Positions 1 through 8,727 of a stretch of 64,000 bases of DNA are shown here, piece after piece (the stretch's first letter is position 1; every line of letters begins with the position of its first letter). The position numbers were made by a program, and so were the translations under genes. The notes beneath the pieces are model-generated. The model did no database searches. It had not been told where the DNA came from and was given only the letters and a program-made list of their open reading frames with translations. This DNA is from an uncultured Sulfitobacter sp. (lineage in GTDB: Bacteria; Pseudomonadota; Alphaproteobacteria; Rhodobacterales; Rhodobacteraceae), in contig CANLOQ010000001.1 in the NCBI GenBank assembly GCA_947492925.1, forward strand, positions 1,302,001 to 1,366,000, in the 5' to 3' direction.

Positions 1-651
1 GAGTATTTCAACAAGGATTGGGACCATGCCGCGCGGCGGGTGATGTCGCCGCCGTTCCGGTCCAAGGACCATCAGGATTCGCTTTGGGCCGGTTTGCAGG
101 CGGGGTCTTTGCAGGTTGTGGCGACGGATCACGCGGCGTTTAACACCGAGCAGAAGCGGGCGGGGCGCGATGACTTTCGGATCATTCCGAATGGGTCGAA
201 CGGGTTGGAGGAGCGTCTTGGCGTGCTCTGGACCGAGGGGGTCGAGACGGGGCGGCTGACGCCGAATGAGTTTGTCGCGGCGACCTCGACCAATGTGGCG
301 AAGATTTTGAACATCTACCCGCGCAAGGGGGCGATCGTTGAGGGGGCGGATGCGGATATCGTGGTGTGGGATCCGAAGATCACCAAGACTATTTCGCCTG
401 CCACGCACCATTCGATTTTGGATTACAACGTGTTTGAGGGCTTCGAGGTGACGGCGAATGCGCGCTACACGCTGAGCCGGGGTGACGTGATCTGGTCCTG
501 GGGGCAGAATTCGCAGCCGCAACCGGGGCGGGGGAAGTTTATTCCGCGTCCTGCATTTCCGTCGGCGAATGTGGCGCTCAGCAAGTGGAAGGCGCTGACC
601 AGCCCAAAGATGATCAAGCGTGATCCGTTGAATATTCCGGCGGGGATTTGA
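1..651 (+). CDS. hydA: Dihydropyrimidinase (D-hydantoinase family), C-terminal part
   Basis: Zn-dependent amidohydrolase that opens the ring of 5,6-dihydrouracil or dihydrothymine in reductive pyrimidine degradation. The reading frame is open from base 1, so the N-terminus lies outside the window; 216 residues are present. The ATDHAAFN segment holds the conserved metal-ligand Asp-His of amidohydrolases, followed by a GSNGLEERL stretch and a GADADIVVWDP segment typical of the C-terminal beta-sandwich of dihydropyrimidinases. The stop codon is directly followed by the GTG of the next gene, so this is the upstream part of an operon with the DUF2268 and ABC importer genes. A hydantoinase with another substrate is possible, but the transporter context favours pyrimidine bases. 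Confidence 0.9.
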   Translation, partial: EYFNKDWDHAARRVMSPPFRSKDHQDSLWAGLQAGSLQVVATDHAAFNTEQKRAGRDDFRIIPNGSNGLEERLGVLWTEGVETGRLTPNEFVAATSTNVAKILNIYPRKGAIVEGADADIVVWDPKITKTISPATHHSILDYNVFEGFEVTANARYTLSRGDVIWSWGQNSQPQPGRGKFIPRPAFPSANVALSKWKALTSPKMIKRDPLNIPAGI

Positions 652-1299
652 GTGAGCGCACAGTGGCAGCTTCATTTTGTGGATTCTCATGATGCACTCG
701 CGGATTTGCGTGAACAGATCTGCGCGAGTATCGCCCGTGCCGAGACACGCGTGACGGACATTTGCGGGCCGCTCAGCCTTGATATCGTGGTGCAGAACAT
801 ACCTGGCCGCGTGATACCGGAACTTGGGCTGGTGGGCTTTGCGCCCACGTCATCGCTTGTTCAGATGACGTTTGATGCGACAAACGACAGTCTGGCCGAC
901 AAGGTGGGCGAGCCGCTGGAGCGCATGGTTGCGCATGAAGTCAACCACGTCTTGCGGTGGCGCGGGCCGGGGTATGGGGCGACCTTGGGAGAGGCGATCA
1001 TAAGCGAAGGGCTTGCGGGGCAGTTCACGCGACAGCTTTACGCGAACGCGCCGGAACACTGGGAGGTGCCGGAGGAGGATGACCTGTTGCACCTAGACGA
1101 TGTGCTTGCGGATTGGGGCGCGCGGTATGATCACGCCGTGTGGTTCTTCGGCGCGGGCGACAAACCGCATTGGCTTGGCTACCGGTTGGGGTATCGCATT
1201 GTGGGAAGGCATATCGAGGCCTCTGGCAAGAATGCGGCGGACCTGACCCAGACACCTGCCATTGACTTTCTTGAGACGGTTCGGACTTTGGCGGCATGA
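652..1299 (+). CDS. DUF2268-type predicted Zn-dependent peptidase
   Basis: 215 residues with no signal peptide, so probably cytoplasmic. An HEVNH motif near residue 92 (HExxH zinc site) is followed about 20 residues later by EAIISEGLA, whose Glu could be the third ligand, as in DUF2268 putative Zn-proteases. It starts with GTG immediately after the dihydropyrimidinase stop and ends in an ATGA overlap with the ABC ATPase gene, so translation of all three is probably coupled. The family has no settled function. A peptidase in a pyrimidine uptake operon is unexpected: it may process a partner protein or be a hydrolase on a non-peptide substrate. Family assignment rests on motif and overall resemblance. 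Confidence 0.75.
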   Translation: MSAQWQLHFVDSHDALADLREQICASIARAETRVTDICGPLSLDIVVQNIPGRVIPELGLVGFAPTSSLVQMTFDATNDSLADKVGEPLERMVAHEVNHVLRWRGPGYGATLGEAIISEGLAGQFTRQLYANAPEHWEVPEEDDLLHLDDVLADWGARYDHAVWFFGAGDKPHWLGYRLGYRIVGRHIEASGKNAADLTQTPAIDFLETVRTLAA

Positions 1300-2078
1300 C
1301 TATGAATTCGGTAATCTCGGCCCAAAACCTAGACCTCACTTTTCAGACCAACGATGGCCCGATCCATGCGCTCAAGGATGTGAACCTTGAGATCAATCAA
1401 GGCGATTTTGTCAGCTTTATCGGACCGTCGGGCTGCGGGAAGACCACCTTCCTGCGGGTGATGGCGGACCTGGAGCAGCCTACGGGCGGCACCGTGACCG
1501 TGAATGGGGTCAGTCCGGCAGAGGCCCGCAAGGCGCGGGCTTATGGCTATGTGTTTCAGGCGGCGGGGTTGTATCCGTGGCGCACGATTGGCGGGAATAT
1601 CCGGCTGCCGCTGGAGATCATGGGGATATCCAAGGCGGAGCAGACCAAGCGGGTAAGCCGCGTGCTGGAACTGGTCGATCTGGCGGGGTTCGAGCGGAAG
1701 TTTCCGTGGCAACTTTCGGGCGGGATGCAGCAGCGGGCGAGTATTGCGCGGGCGTTGAGCTTTGATGCGGATATTTTGTTGATGGATGAGCCGTTTGGAG
1801 CGCTGGACGAGATTGTGCGGGATCATTTGAATGAGCAGTTGCTCAAGCTTTGGGCGCGGACGGAGAAGACGATTGCCTTTGTGACGCATTCGATCCCGGA
1901 GGCGGTGTATCTGTCGACCAAGATTGTGGTGATGTCGCCACGGCCGGGGCGGATTACGGATGTGATCGAGAGTCCGCTGCCCAAGGAGCGGCCCTTGGAC
2001 ATTCGCGACACGCCGGAATTTCTGGAGATTGCGCACCGGGTGCGCGAAGGGTTGCGGGCGGGGCATCTGGATGAGTGA
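1296..2078 (+). CDS. ABC transporter ATP-binding protein, NitT/TauT type
   Basis: ATPase of an importer, 260 residues. It has a Walker A (GPSGCGKTT, near residues 43-51), a Q-loop (VFQAAGLYPW), an LSGGMQQR signature and a Walker B (ILLMDEPF), and belongs to the nitrate/taurine/THI5 subfamily. The ATG overlaps the stop of the DUF2268 gene (ATGA). Two permease genes and a binding protein follow on the same strand, giving a complete importer. The substrate is inferred from the neighbouring dihydropyrimidinase and the NMT1/THI5-like binding protein: a pyrimidine base or a thiamine-pyrimidine-like compound. Confidence 0.93.
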   Translation: MTMNSVISAQNLDLTFQTNDGPIHALKDVNLEINQGDFVSFIGPSGCGKTTFLRVMADLEQPTGGTVTVNGVSPAEARKARAYGYVFQAAGLYPWRTIGGNIRLPLEIMGISKAEQTKRVSRVLELVDLAGFERKFPWQLSGGMQQRASIARALSFDADILLMDEPFGALDEIVRDHLNEQLLKLWARTEKTIAFVTHSIPEAVYLSTKIVVMSPRPGRITDVIESPLPKERPLDIRDTPEFLEIAHRVREGLRAGHLDE

Positions 2079-2192
2079 GCGCGGTGCCAGCTGTCAGGTT
2101 GGATTTGAGTTGTATTGGAAAGATGAAGCGGGGGGGCGTGCTGCGCCTTCAAGTGCGGAATGTTATTTTGACCTTGGAATGAGGTGGGGCGC

Positions 2193-3113
2193 GTGAAGTC
2201 GGTTTTGCCTGTGTTGACCGTGGTTGCAGCGATCCTCGCGTTCTGGCTGGCCGCCGTGGTGCCGATGAACATGCATCTGGTGGCCGATCAGGCGCAGCGG
2301 GATGGGCTGGAGGTGTCGCCCGAGACGCCCGTGGCGCGGCAGGAGGTGAGCGGTGTGGGGTTGGCCTTTCGCAATCCGCATCTGATCCCGCTGACCTATG
2401 ATTTTGTGCGGCCCCGTCTGCCTGCGCCGCAGCAGGTGGCGGGAGAGATGTATGATACGATCATCGACAAGAAGATCACCTCGAAACGGTCGCTGGTCTA
2501 TCATGGGTGGGTGACGCTGGCACCGACGCTCTTGGGATTTGCGATTGGCACGGGGCTGGGCATCTTGCTGGCTGTGGGGATTGTTTATAGCCGCGTGATG
2601 GACCGTTCGGTGATGCCCTGGGCAATTGTCAGCCAGACCATTCCCATTCTGGCGCTGGCGCCGATGGTGATTGTTGTGCTGGGGTCGATGGGGATACAGG
2701 GGCTGTTTCCGAAATCGCTGATTGCCGCCTACCTGTCGTTCTTTCCGGTGGTTGTGGGCATGGTCAAAGGGTTGCGCGCACCCGATGCGATGCAGCTTGA
2801 TCTGTTGCGCACGTACAATGCGTCCAAGGCGCAGGGGTTCTGGTCTTTGCGGCTGCCTGCGTCGGTGCCCTATCTTTTTGCTTCGCTCAAGATCGGGATT
2901 GCGGCGTCTTTGATCGGGACGATTGTGGCGGAACTGCCCACCGGGGCGCGTGCGGGCTTTGGTGCGCGGATGCTGGTGGGGGATCAATATGGGCAACCGT
3001 TGGTGTCATGGGCCGCGCTCTTTGCGGCGGCGCTGACGGCGGCGGCGCTGGTGGGGCTGTTTGGCCTGATTGAGCGGATAACATTGAAGCGGATGGGGAT
3101 GCAGGCGGCATGA
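2193..3113 (+). CDS. ABC transporter permease (first of pair)
   Basis: Inner-membrane permease of the BPD_transp_1 family, 306 residues. One N-terminal membrane segment (LPVLTVVAAILAFWLAAVV) is followed by an unusually long periplasmic stretch of about 80 residues and then the usual five-helix core; SLKIGIAASLIGTIVAEL near the C-terminus is the ATPase-coupling region. I chose GTG at 2193 because a GAGG ribosome site lies 8 bases upstream; an in-frame GTG at 2184 is the alternative. A 114-base gap separates it from the ATPase gene, and its stop overlaps the ATG of the second permease. Confidence 0.9.
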   Translation: MKSVLPVLTVVAAILAFWLAAVVPMNMHLVADQAQRDGLEVSPETPVARQEVSGVGLAFRNPHLIPLTYDFVRPRLPAPQQVAGEMYDTIIDKKITSKRSLVYHGWVTLAPTLLGFAIGTGLGILLAVGIVYSRVMDRSVMPWAIVSQTIPILALAPMVIVVLGSMGIQGLFPKSLIAAYLSFFPVVVGMVKGLRAPDAMQLDLLRTYNASKAQGFWSLRLPASVPYLFASLKIGIAASLIGTIVAELPTGARAGFGARMLVGDQYGQPLVSWAALFAAALTAAALVGLFGLIERITLKRMGMQAA

Positions 3114-3952
3114 TGTTGGCGATTGCGGCACTTGTGATCTGGGCGGCGGGTTGGTGGCTGAACGTGCGGCTGGCCAATGGGGCTGCGTCGGATCACGCGG
3201 TGGTGCGTGTGCTGATCCCGCTGATCTTCGGGCTGACCATTGTGGTTGTCTGGGAGTTGCTGGTGCGGGGGTTCGATGTGAACCCGGTGATCCTGCCCGC
3301 GCCTTCGGTGATTGTGGAGCGGATGTTGAACGAGGGGCCGCGCCTGTGGGCGGATTTCCAGCAGACGATCATCAAGGGCGCGATGACGGGTTATGTGATC
3401 GGCGGGCTGGCGGCGTTTGGGACGGCCATCCTTGCCGACCGGTCCGATTTTCTGACGCGGGGCATTCTGCCGGTGGGCAGTTTCATGGCGGCGCTGCCGA
3501 TTGTGGGTATTGCGCCGATTTTTGTGAAATGGTTGGGCAGCGATTGGGAGAGCAAGGCGGCGGTGGTGGCCGTGATGGTGTACTTTCCGATCCTTGTGAA
3601 CACGGTGGCGGGCCTGCGCGATACCGGGCCGATGCAGCGCGACCTGATGCGGACCTATGGGGCCGGGTATTGGCCGACGCTGATGAAACTGCGTCTGCCT
3701 GCGGCGATGCCGTTTATCTTCAACGGGTTGAAGATCGGCACCACGCTGGCGCTGATCGGGGCGATTGTTGCTGAATTTTTCGGCTCTCCCACGGTTGGGA
3801 TGGGGTTTCGCATCTCGACCAGCTTTGGCCAGCTTGCGCTTGATATGGTCTGGGCCGAGATTGTGATTGCGGCAATCGCGGGCAGCGCGTTTTATGGGAT
3901 CATGACATTGATCGAGAAGCGGGTGACGTTCTGGCACCCGTCACAGAGATAA
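3110..3952 (+). CDS. ABC transporter permease (second of pair)
   Basis: 280 residues, about six membrane helices with a BPD_transp_1 core; the LKIGTTLALIGAIVAEFFG segment is the coupling-helix region paralogous to that of the preceding permease. The ATG overlaps the upstream TGA (ATGA), and the binding-protein gene starts 49 bases downstream. It probably forms a heterodimeric channel with the product of 2193-3113 for the same substrate. Confidence 0.92.
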   Translation: MMLAIAALVIWAAGWWLNVRLANGAASDHAVVRVLIPLIFGLTIVVVWELLVRGFDVNPVILPAPSVIVERMLNEGPRLWADFQQTIIKGAMTGYVIGGLAAFGTAILADRSDFLTRGILPVGSFMAALPIVGIAPIFVKWLGSDWESKAAVVAVMVYFPILVNTVAGLRDTGPMQRDLMRTYGAGYWPTLMKLRLPAAMPFIFNGLKIGTTLALIGAIVAEFFGSPTVGMGFRISTSFGQLALDMVWAEIVIAAIAGSAFYGIMTLIEKRVTFWHPSQR

Positions 3953-4001
3953 CCAAGGCCCTGAAAACGGGGCGATATCAACCTAACAGGGGAGACAACA
4001 C

Positions 4002-5000
4002 ATGTTGAAGAAAATGATGATGGCGGCGGCACTGGCCACCGGACTGGGCGGCGCACCTGCGTTCGCGGACGGGCACGCCAATACGGTGACACTGCAGTTG
4101 CAGTGGGTCACGCAGGCGCAGTTTGCGGGGTATTACGTGGCGCTTGATAAAGGGTTTTATGAGGAAGAGGGTCTGGATGTGACCATCCTTGCCGGGGGTC
4201 CTGACATTGCGCCGCCACAGGTGCTTGCGGGTGGCGGTGCCGATGCGATGCTGAACTGGATGCCCTCGGCATTGGCCGCGCGGGAAAAGGGTCTGCCGGT
4301 GGTGAACATCGCGCAGCCGTTCAAGACCTCCGGTCTGATGCTGACCTGCTGGAAGGACACCGGGATCACCGGACCGCAGGACTTCAAGGGCAAGACGATT
4401 GGTGTCTGGTTCTTTGGCAACGAATATCCGTTCCTGTCGTGGATGTCTCAGGAAGGGATTTCCACGGACGGCGGCGAGGATGGCGTGACAGTGCTGAAGC
4501 AGGGTTTCAACGTCGATCCATTGCTCCAGCGCGAGGCGGACTGCATTTCGACCATGACCTATAACGAATACGGTCAGGTTCTGGATGCGGGGGTGAACCC
4601 GGACGAGTTGGTGACGTTCAAGTATGAAGAGCAGGGTGTCGCGACGCTGGAAGATGGCATCTATGTGCTGGAAGAAAACCTTGCCGATCCGGTGTTTGAG
4701 GACAAGATGGTGCGCTTTGTGCGCGCCTCCATGAAGGGCTGGAAGTACGCCGAGGAGAACCCCGAAGAAGCGGCGGGTATCGTGCTGGACAACGATGAGA
4801 CCGGTGCACAGACCGAGGCCGCACAGGTGCGGATGATGGGCGAGATTGCCAAGCTGACAGCGGGTTCTGACGGGTCGCTGGACGAGGCGGATTTCCAGCG
4901 GACGGTGGACACACTGCTTGCGGGCGGGTCCGATCCGGTGATTTCCAAGCAGCCAGAGGGCGCGTGGACGTCCGCGATCACGGACAAAGCACTGAACTGA
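4002..5000 (+). CDS. NMT1/THI5-like ABC substrate-binding protein
   Basis: Periplasmic binding protein of 332 residues with a Sec signal ending around AFA-DG (residues 1-23). The mature start VTLQLQWVTQAQFAGYYVA resembles ThiY/NMT1 proteins that bind thiamine-pyrimidine precursors, and GFYEEEGLDVTILAGG is also typical of the family. A strong GGGGAGA ribosome site precedes the ATG. It is the last gene of the importer operon and is followed by a hairpin terminator. With dihydropyrimidinase in the same operon, the ligand is more likely a pyrimidine for catabolism than a vitamin precursor; this is inference. Confidence 0.9.
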   Translation: MLKKMMMAAALATGLGGAPAFADGHANTVTLQLQWVTQAQFAGYYVALDKGFYEEEGLDVTILAGGPDIAPPQVLAGGGADAMLNWMPSALAAREKGLPVVNIAQPFKTSGLMLTCWKDTGITGPQDFKGKTIGVWFFGNEYPFLSWMSQEGISTDGGEDGVTVLKQGFNVDPLLQREADCISTMTYNEYGQVLDAGVNPDELVTFKYEEQGVATLEDGIYVLEENLADPVFEDKMVRFVRASMKGWKYAEENPEEAAGIVLDNDETGAQTEAAQVRMMGEIAKLTAGSDGSLDEADFQRTVDTLLAGGSDPVISKQPEGAWTSAITDKALN

Positions 5001-5042
5001 TCCTTGGGATTGGCACCTGTTGCCATGACACGATGAAAAAGC

Positions 5043-5075
5043 ACGGGGGGCTGGCCAGAGGGCGGCCCCCCGTTT
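5043..5075 (+). terminator. Rho-independent terminator of the pyrimidine/ABC operon
   Basis: Arms ACGGGGGGC and GCCCCCCGT form a 9-bp GC-rich stem followed by a short T-rich stretch (TTTGCATTT). It lies 43 bases after the binding-protein stop. The T tract is weak. Confidence 0.7.
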
Positions 5076-5241
5076 GCATTTCCGTGCGCGGGGCACGCCC
5101 GGAACGACTGTGTGAAATGTTAAACCTTTAGGCTTTTGTGCTAAAAAACTGTTGATCTTCGCGCGGCGCTATTCGATCTTTTCGGGGTAAATTTTTGCGA
5201 GTTTTCTGTTTTTCCGGCTACACACATTCAAAGGAAAATTT

Positions 5242-6537
5242 ATGAGCCTTGATCCATTTGACGACAGCCTTGCGTCCCCGCAACAACTTGGCGCGATTAC
5301 CGGTGCGGGTGCGACCGTGTCCGGCACGGGATCGACCAAACTTGATATTGATCCGGTCGATTATTACCGCGTGACCACGGATTCCTCTGTCGGATCGCTG
5401 GCGTTTTCGTTTCAGATGACGACCGAGCTGAGCGGGCTGGACCGCTATGTGCAGTTTATCACGCTGATCCCCATTTCCGGTTTTGTCGACGATGCGACGA
5501 TAAACTATGCGGTGGGAAGCGGCGAGTTTGATGTTGATCTGATCGGCGGGGATTTCACCGGCGGGCTGGGCACCACCACACCGATTGAGCTGGATATCGT
5601 TGACGGGGCCGAAGTGGTCTTTTCGCTCTCGGGCGGTGGATATGATTATGACAATGGCATGACGATTGATCTTTCGGGGCTGCCCAACATGCCGGATATT
5701 CCGGGCTTGCCAAGCACAGTCCAGACAATCCCGAATATTGTTGCGATTGATTTCAACCTGTCTGTTGCGGCTGGAATGACGGGTGGTTCAGGAACAGACG
5801 GTTCCGGGACGGATGGGTCCGGCACGGATGGCTCGGGCACGGACGGGTCTGGCACGGATAGCTCGGGTACGGATGGGTCCGGCACGGATGGTTCGGGTAC
5901 GGATGGGTCCGGCACGGACGGGTCTGGTACGGATGGGTCCGGCACAGATGGTTCCGGTACGGGCGGGTCCGGTTCCGGCAGCGGGTCCGTGTTTGATCTG
6001 GTCGATGCGTTGACGGCGACCGCCCTCGCAAATCTGGTCGATTTTGACGGCAACATGCTGGGTGCTGCCGATGCATGGTCAGAGATCGGGCGTGTTGATG
6101 TTCAGGGGGATGGTGACGTTGAGGTCATCATGATGAACGAAACCCTGGGCCGGTGGGCCACGCTGGGCATCACGGCGGAAGGCACCATTGATTTCTCATC
6201 CAACGGTGACGGCGGAGACACGCGTGTTGTCGGCGTCTATATTGATCCGCTGGTGGCTGACGGCACAAACGTGTTGGGCGGGCCGTTTGACAGCCAGACC
6301 CGTTTTGCCAATGACATCAGTTCCGGCAATCTTGGCTCCATCCTTGGTGCGGACGATTATGACGGAGACGGTTTTCAGGAGGTGTACTTCGGATTGGATG
6401 ACGGCACTGCGGTCCTGCACGCCTACATGCATGCAGATGGCAACATCCGCTATGCGAACTACCAGTCCGAGGCCGATCTGGATGCCTTTATGCAGGCCAA
6501 TGGCATTGCGTCCAGTGTCTATGACAGCTGGTTCTGA
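5242..6537 (+). CDS. Secreted-type acidic protein with GTDGS repeats and FG-GAP/VCBS-like C-terminus
   Basis: 431 residues, function unknown. The N-terminal part (about 1-180) is beta-rich and low in Lys/Arg. Residues 184-243 are twelve tandem five-residue units of the form G-T-D-G-S, a flexible linker. The C-terminal part contains DVQGDGDVEVIM and DYDGDGFQEVYFG, which resemble Ca-binding D-x-D-x-D-x3-E loops of FG-GAP/VCBS proteins. There is no Sec signal at the N-terminus, so export, if any, could be by a type I system that reads a C-terminal signal; no such exporter is in the window. AAGGAAAA precedes the ATG. The AT-rich DNA at 5100-5240 (TTAAACC, TAAAAAACTG) probably holds its own promoter. 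Overall call is inference. Confidence 0.75.
   Translation: MSLDPFDDSLASPQQLGAITGAGATVSGTGSTKLDIDPVDYYRVTTDSSVGSLAFSFQMTTELSGLDRYVQFITLIPISGFVDDATINYAVGSGEFDVDLIGGDFTGGLGTTTPIELDIVDGAEVVFSLSGGGYDYDNGMTIDLSGLPNMPDIPGLPSTVQTIPNIVAIDFNLSVAAGMTGGSGTDGSGTDGSGTDGSGTDGSGTDSSGTDGSGTDGSGTDGSGTDGSGTDGSGTDGSGTGGSGSGSGSVFDLVDALTATALANLVDFDGNMLGAADAWSEIGRVDVQGDGDVEVIMMNETLGRWATLGITAEGTIDFSSNGDGGDTRVVGVYIDPLVADGTNVLGGPFDSQTRFANDISSGNLGSILGADDYDGDGFQEVYFGLDDGTAVLHAYMHADGNIRYANYQSEADLDAFMQANGIASSVYDSWF
5791..5970 (+). repeat. Tandem 15-bp coding repeat, 12 units
   Basis: Twelve consecutive 15-base units encode GTDGS, with one GTDSS and a final GTGGS. Third codon positions vary between units while the peptide is kept, which suggests selection on the peptide linker as well as repeat expansion. 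The array can be expected to change length between strains. Confidence 0.95.
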
Positions 6538-6760
6538 GCAGGGTTTGGCTCAGTTGCGGTGCGCCAGCGCCGCGTGATCAGCGGGCCGTCCGGTGCGGGC
6601 GGCCCAAACCCAATACCGGCACAACAGGGTAGTGCGGATGCGGGTGTGATCCTGCTTGCGGTCATCGCCATCCCATCGCCTGTGACGTGAAACTCGGGTT
6701 TTGTCCGTCGGGCCGCAGTTTTGGCTTGTCGCGGGGTCACATCCCGTGTCGTGTGACCGG

Positions 6761-7963
6761 ATGAAGATCACCGGCCCCTTCCTTTTTATCCTTGCCACCC
6801 TGATGATCGATGCGATTGGCGTTGGCATTGTTTTTCCCATCATGCCGGATCTGATGGCGCGCGTGGGTGCGGGCAGCACAGCGGAAGGCGCGCTTTGGGG
6901 CGGGATCATGATGTCGGCCTATGCGGGCGCGATGTTTCTGTTTGGTCCGGTCATCGGCAGCCTGTCAGACGCCTTTGGACGCAGGCCGATTCTGATCGCG
7001 GCGCTGGTGACGCTGACGGTGGATTACGTGATCATGGCAATGGCGCAGACCTATTGGGTCCTGCTGGTGGGGCGTGTCATCGCTGGGATGGCTGGGGCGA
7101 CCTATATCACCGCAACGGCCTATATCTCTGACATTGCCAAGCCAGAGGAACGGGGCGCAGCCTTTGGTATGATCGGTGCGGCCTTTGGTATCGGGTTTGT
7201 CTTTGGTCCTGCGTTGGGCGGGCTGGCATCGGGCTGGCATATTACCGCACCTTTCTGGATTGCGGCATTCTTGTCGGCGCTGAACGTGGTCTTTGGCATC
7301 TTTGTGCTGCCGGAATCGCTCAAGCCTGCCAACCGTCGCCCGTTTGGCCGCCGTGATCTGAACCCGTTCGGCACGATTTTCAGAGCATTTGCCATTGCGG
7401 GCATGGCCGTCCCACTGATCTGCATTTTTGTCTTTGAATTTGCCAACATGGTTTATGCCACGCTTTGGGCGTTCTGGGGGCGTGAGATGTTTGGCTGGGA
7501 TGGGTTTACCATTGGGCTGACGCTGTCGGCCTATGGGATCCTGATCGCGGTGGTGCAGGCGGGCATCCTGCCGCAGCTGACCCGGCGTCTGGGGGATTAC
7601 CGCACGCTTTGGATCGCGATGGTGGCGGCATTGATTGGGTTTGCGGGCTTCGGGCTGGCGGGATCGGTCTGGGTGGTGGCGGTGGTATTGCCGATTGCGT
7701 CACTGGCCGATATGGCCCCGCCGCTGCTGACCGCTTTTGCCGCGAACCGGGTGGGCGAAGACCAGCAAGGGCTGGTGCAGGGGGTCATAGCGTCGCTGTC
7801 CTCGGTTGCGGCGGTTGTGGCACCGCTGTTCCTGACAGGGGTGTTTGAGACCTATTCGGATGCAGACGGGCTTTACCTGCCCGGCGCACCGTTTCTGGCG
7901 GCGGGGGTTCTGACGGCGGGGATTGTGCCGCTGATCCTGCTTTTGCGGCCAAAGCGGCCCTGA
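6761..7963 (+). CDS. MFS drug exporter, TetA-like (TCR/Tet family)
   Basis: 400 residues, about 12 membrane helices, the usual length for TetA-type drug:H+ antiporters. The first helix carries the acidic DAIGVGIVFPIMPDL pattern of this family, and the loop 2-3 signature GSLSDAFGRRP is MFS motif A. I chose ATG 6761 because it places the first helix at the N-terminus; the frame is open upstream to 6701 with weaker starts. It is monocistronic, with 222 noncoding bases upstream. Such proteins in environmental bacteria often export unknown compounds, so tetracycline resistance should not be assumed. Confidence 0.88.
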   Translation: MKITGPFLFILATLMIDAIGVGIVFPIMPDLMARVGAGSTAEGALWGGIMMSAYAGAMFLFGPVIGSLSDAFGRRPILIAALVTLTVDYVIMAMAQTYWVLLVGRVIAGMAGATYITATAYISDIAKPEERGAAFGMIGAAFGIGFVFGPALGGLASGWHITAPFWIAAFLSALNVVFGIFVLPESLKPANRRPFGRRDLNPFGTIFRAFAIAGMAVPLICIFVFEFANMVYATLWAFWGREMFGWDGFTIGLTLSAYGILIAVVQAGILPQLTRRLGDYRTLWIAMVAALIGFAGFGLAGSVWVVAVVLPIASLADMAPPLLTAFAANRVGEDQQGLVQGVIASLSSVAAVVAPLFLTGVFETYSDADGLYLPGAPFLAAGVLTAGIVPLILLLRPKRP

Positions 7964-7974
7964 CACTGCGCAAG

Positions 7975-8003
7975 AAAAAAGGCCGCCCCAAAGGACGGCC
8001 TTT
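7975..8003 (-). terminator. Terminator after the L,D-transpeptidase gene
   Basis: Arms AAAGGCCG and CGGCCTTT (8-bp stem, 10-base loop). On the minus strand the stem is followed by a run of T (AAAAAA on the plus strand at 7975-7980), so it chiefly serves the minus-strand gene; it may also stop transcription from the MFS gene. Confidence 0.8.
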
Positions 8004-8025
8004 CCCAGAACCCTGTGGTGAAGGT

Positions 8026-8577
8026 TTACAGAACAGTCACAACCGTGCCGATTGGCACGCGGTTGTAGAGATCGATCACGTGTTCGTTGATCATGCGGAT
8101 ACAACCGTTTGATACCGAGCGCCCGATGGTGTTGGGCGCGGTGGTGCCGTGGATGCGGAAATATGTGTCGCGGCCACCTTCGAACAGATACAGCGCGCGG
8201 GCGCCAAGCGGGTTGCCGGGGCCGCCTTCCTGAGCATCGGTGTTCCCGATGAAACGCTGATACTTTTGCGGCTCACGCTCGATCATCTCGTTTGTGGGGC
8301 GCCACGTGGGCCATTCCTTTTTCACCGCGATCGTCGCAGTGCCGGTGAATTCCAGACCCGCTTTGCCAACGCCTACGCCATAGCGCATGGCCTTGCCCGG
8401 CGCGGTCACAAAATAGAGGTAGTGGCTGCGCGGCAGGACAAGAAGCTGACCGGGCTGGTAGGTGGATTTGATCCGAACCTCCTGCGGTGTCGGGTCATAG
8501 GCGGCGGTGGAGGCGGACAGCACCTGTGGCAAGGTGGTCGCGGCCAGTGTGCTGGCGATAAATGTACGGCGATCCAT
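8026..8577 (-). CDS. L,D-transpeptidase (YkuD domain)
   Basis: Periplasmic enzyme that makes 3-3 peptidoglycan cross-links or attaches proteins to the wall; 183 residues. The N-terminus MDRRTFIASTLAATTLPQVLSA is an export signal with RR, possibly Tat. The YkuD catalytic block is present: HGTTAPNTIG, then SNGCIRM with the nucleophile Cys near residue 165. There are no extra wall-binding domains, so it is a minimal single-domain form. Single gene with a strong terminator. Confidence 0.93.
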   Translation of the reverse strand: MDRRTFIASTLAATTLPQVLSASTAAYDPTPQEVRIKSTYQPGQLLVLPRSHYLYFVTAPGKAMRYGVGVGKAGLEFTGTATIAVKKEWPTWRPTNEMIEREPQKYQRFIGNTDAQEGGPGNPLGARALYLFEGGRDTYFRIHGTTAPNTIGRSVSNGCIRMINEHVIDLYNRVPIGTVVTVL

Positions 8578-8654
8578 GGGATGGCTCCATGTTATGTAAT
8601 TTGCAGATGCTCTAAATGTCGCAAGGTCAGGTAAATGATCAACCCGTCAGATGC

Positions 8655-8686
8655 AAAAACCGACCCACCGTTGCCGATGGGTCGGT
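8655..8686 (-). terminator. Terminator after the cold-shock gene
   Basis: Arms ACCGACCCA and TGGGTCGGT form a perfect 9-bp stem around a 10-base loop; on the minus strand TTTTGCAT follows. It lies 41 bases past the cold-shock stop. Confidence 0.85.
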
Positions 8687-8727
8687 CAAATTATCGTGTA
8701 GATCGGCAGATTCCTGCCGGAACCGGC

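Noticed and set aside
5791-5970. CRISPR-like array
   Set aside because: The 15-base units are contiguous and in frame with no spacers; they are a coding tandem repeat.
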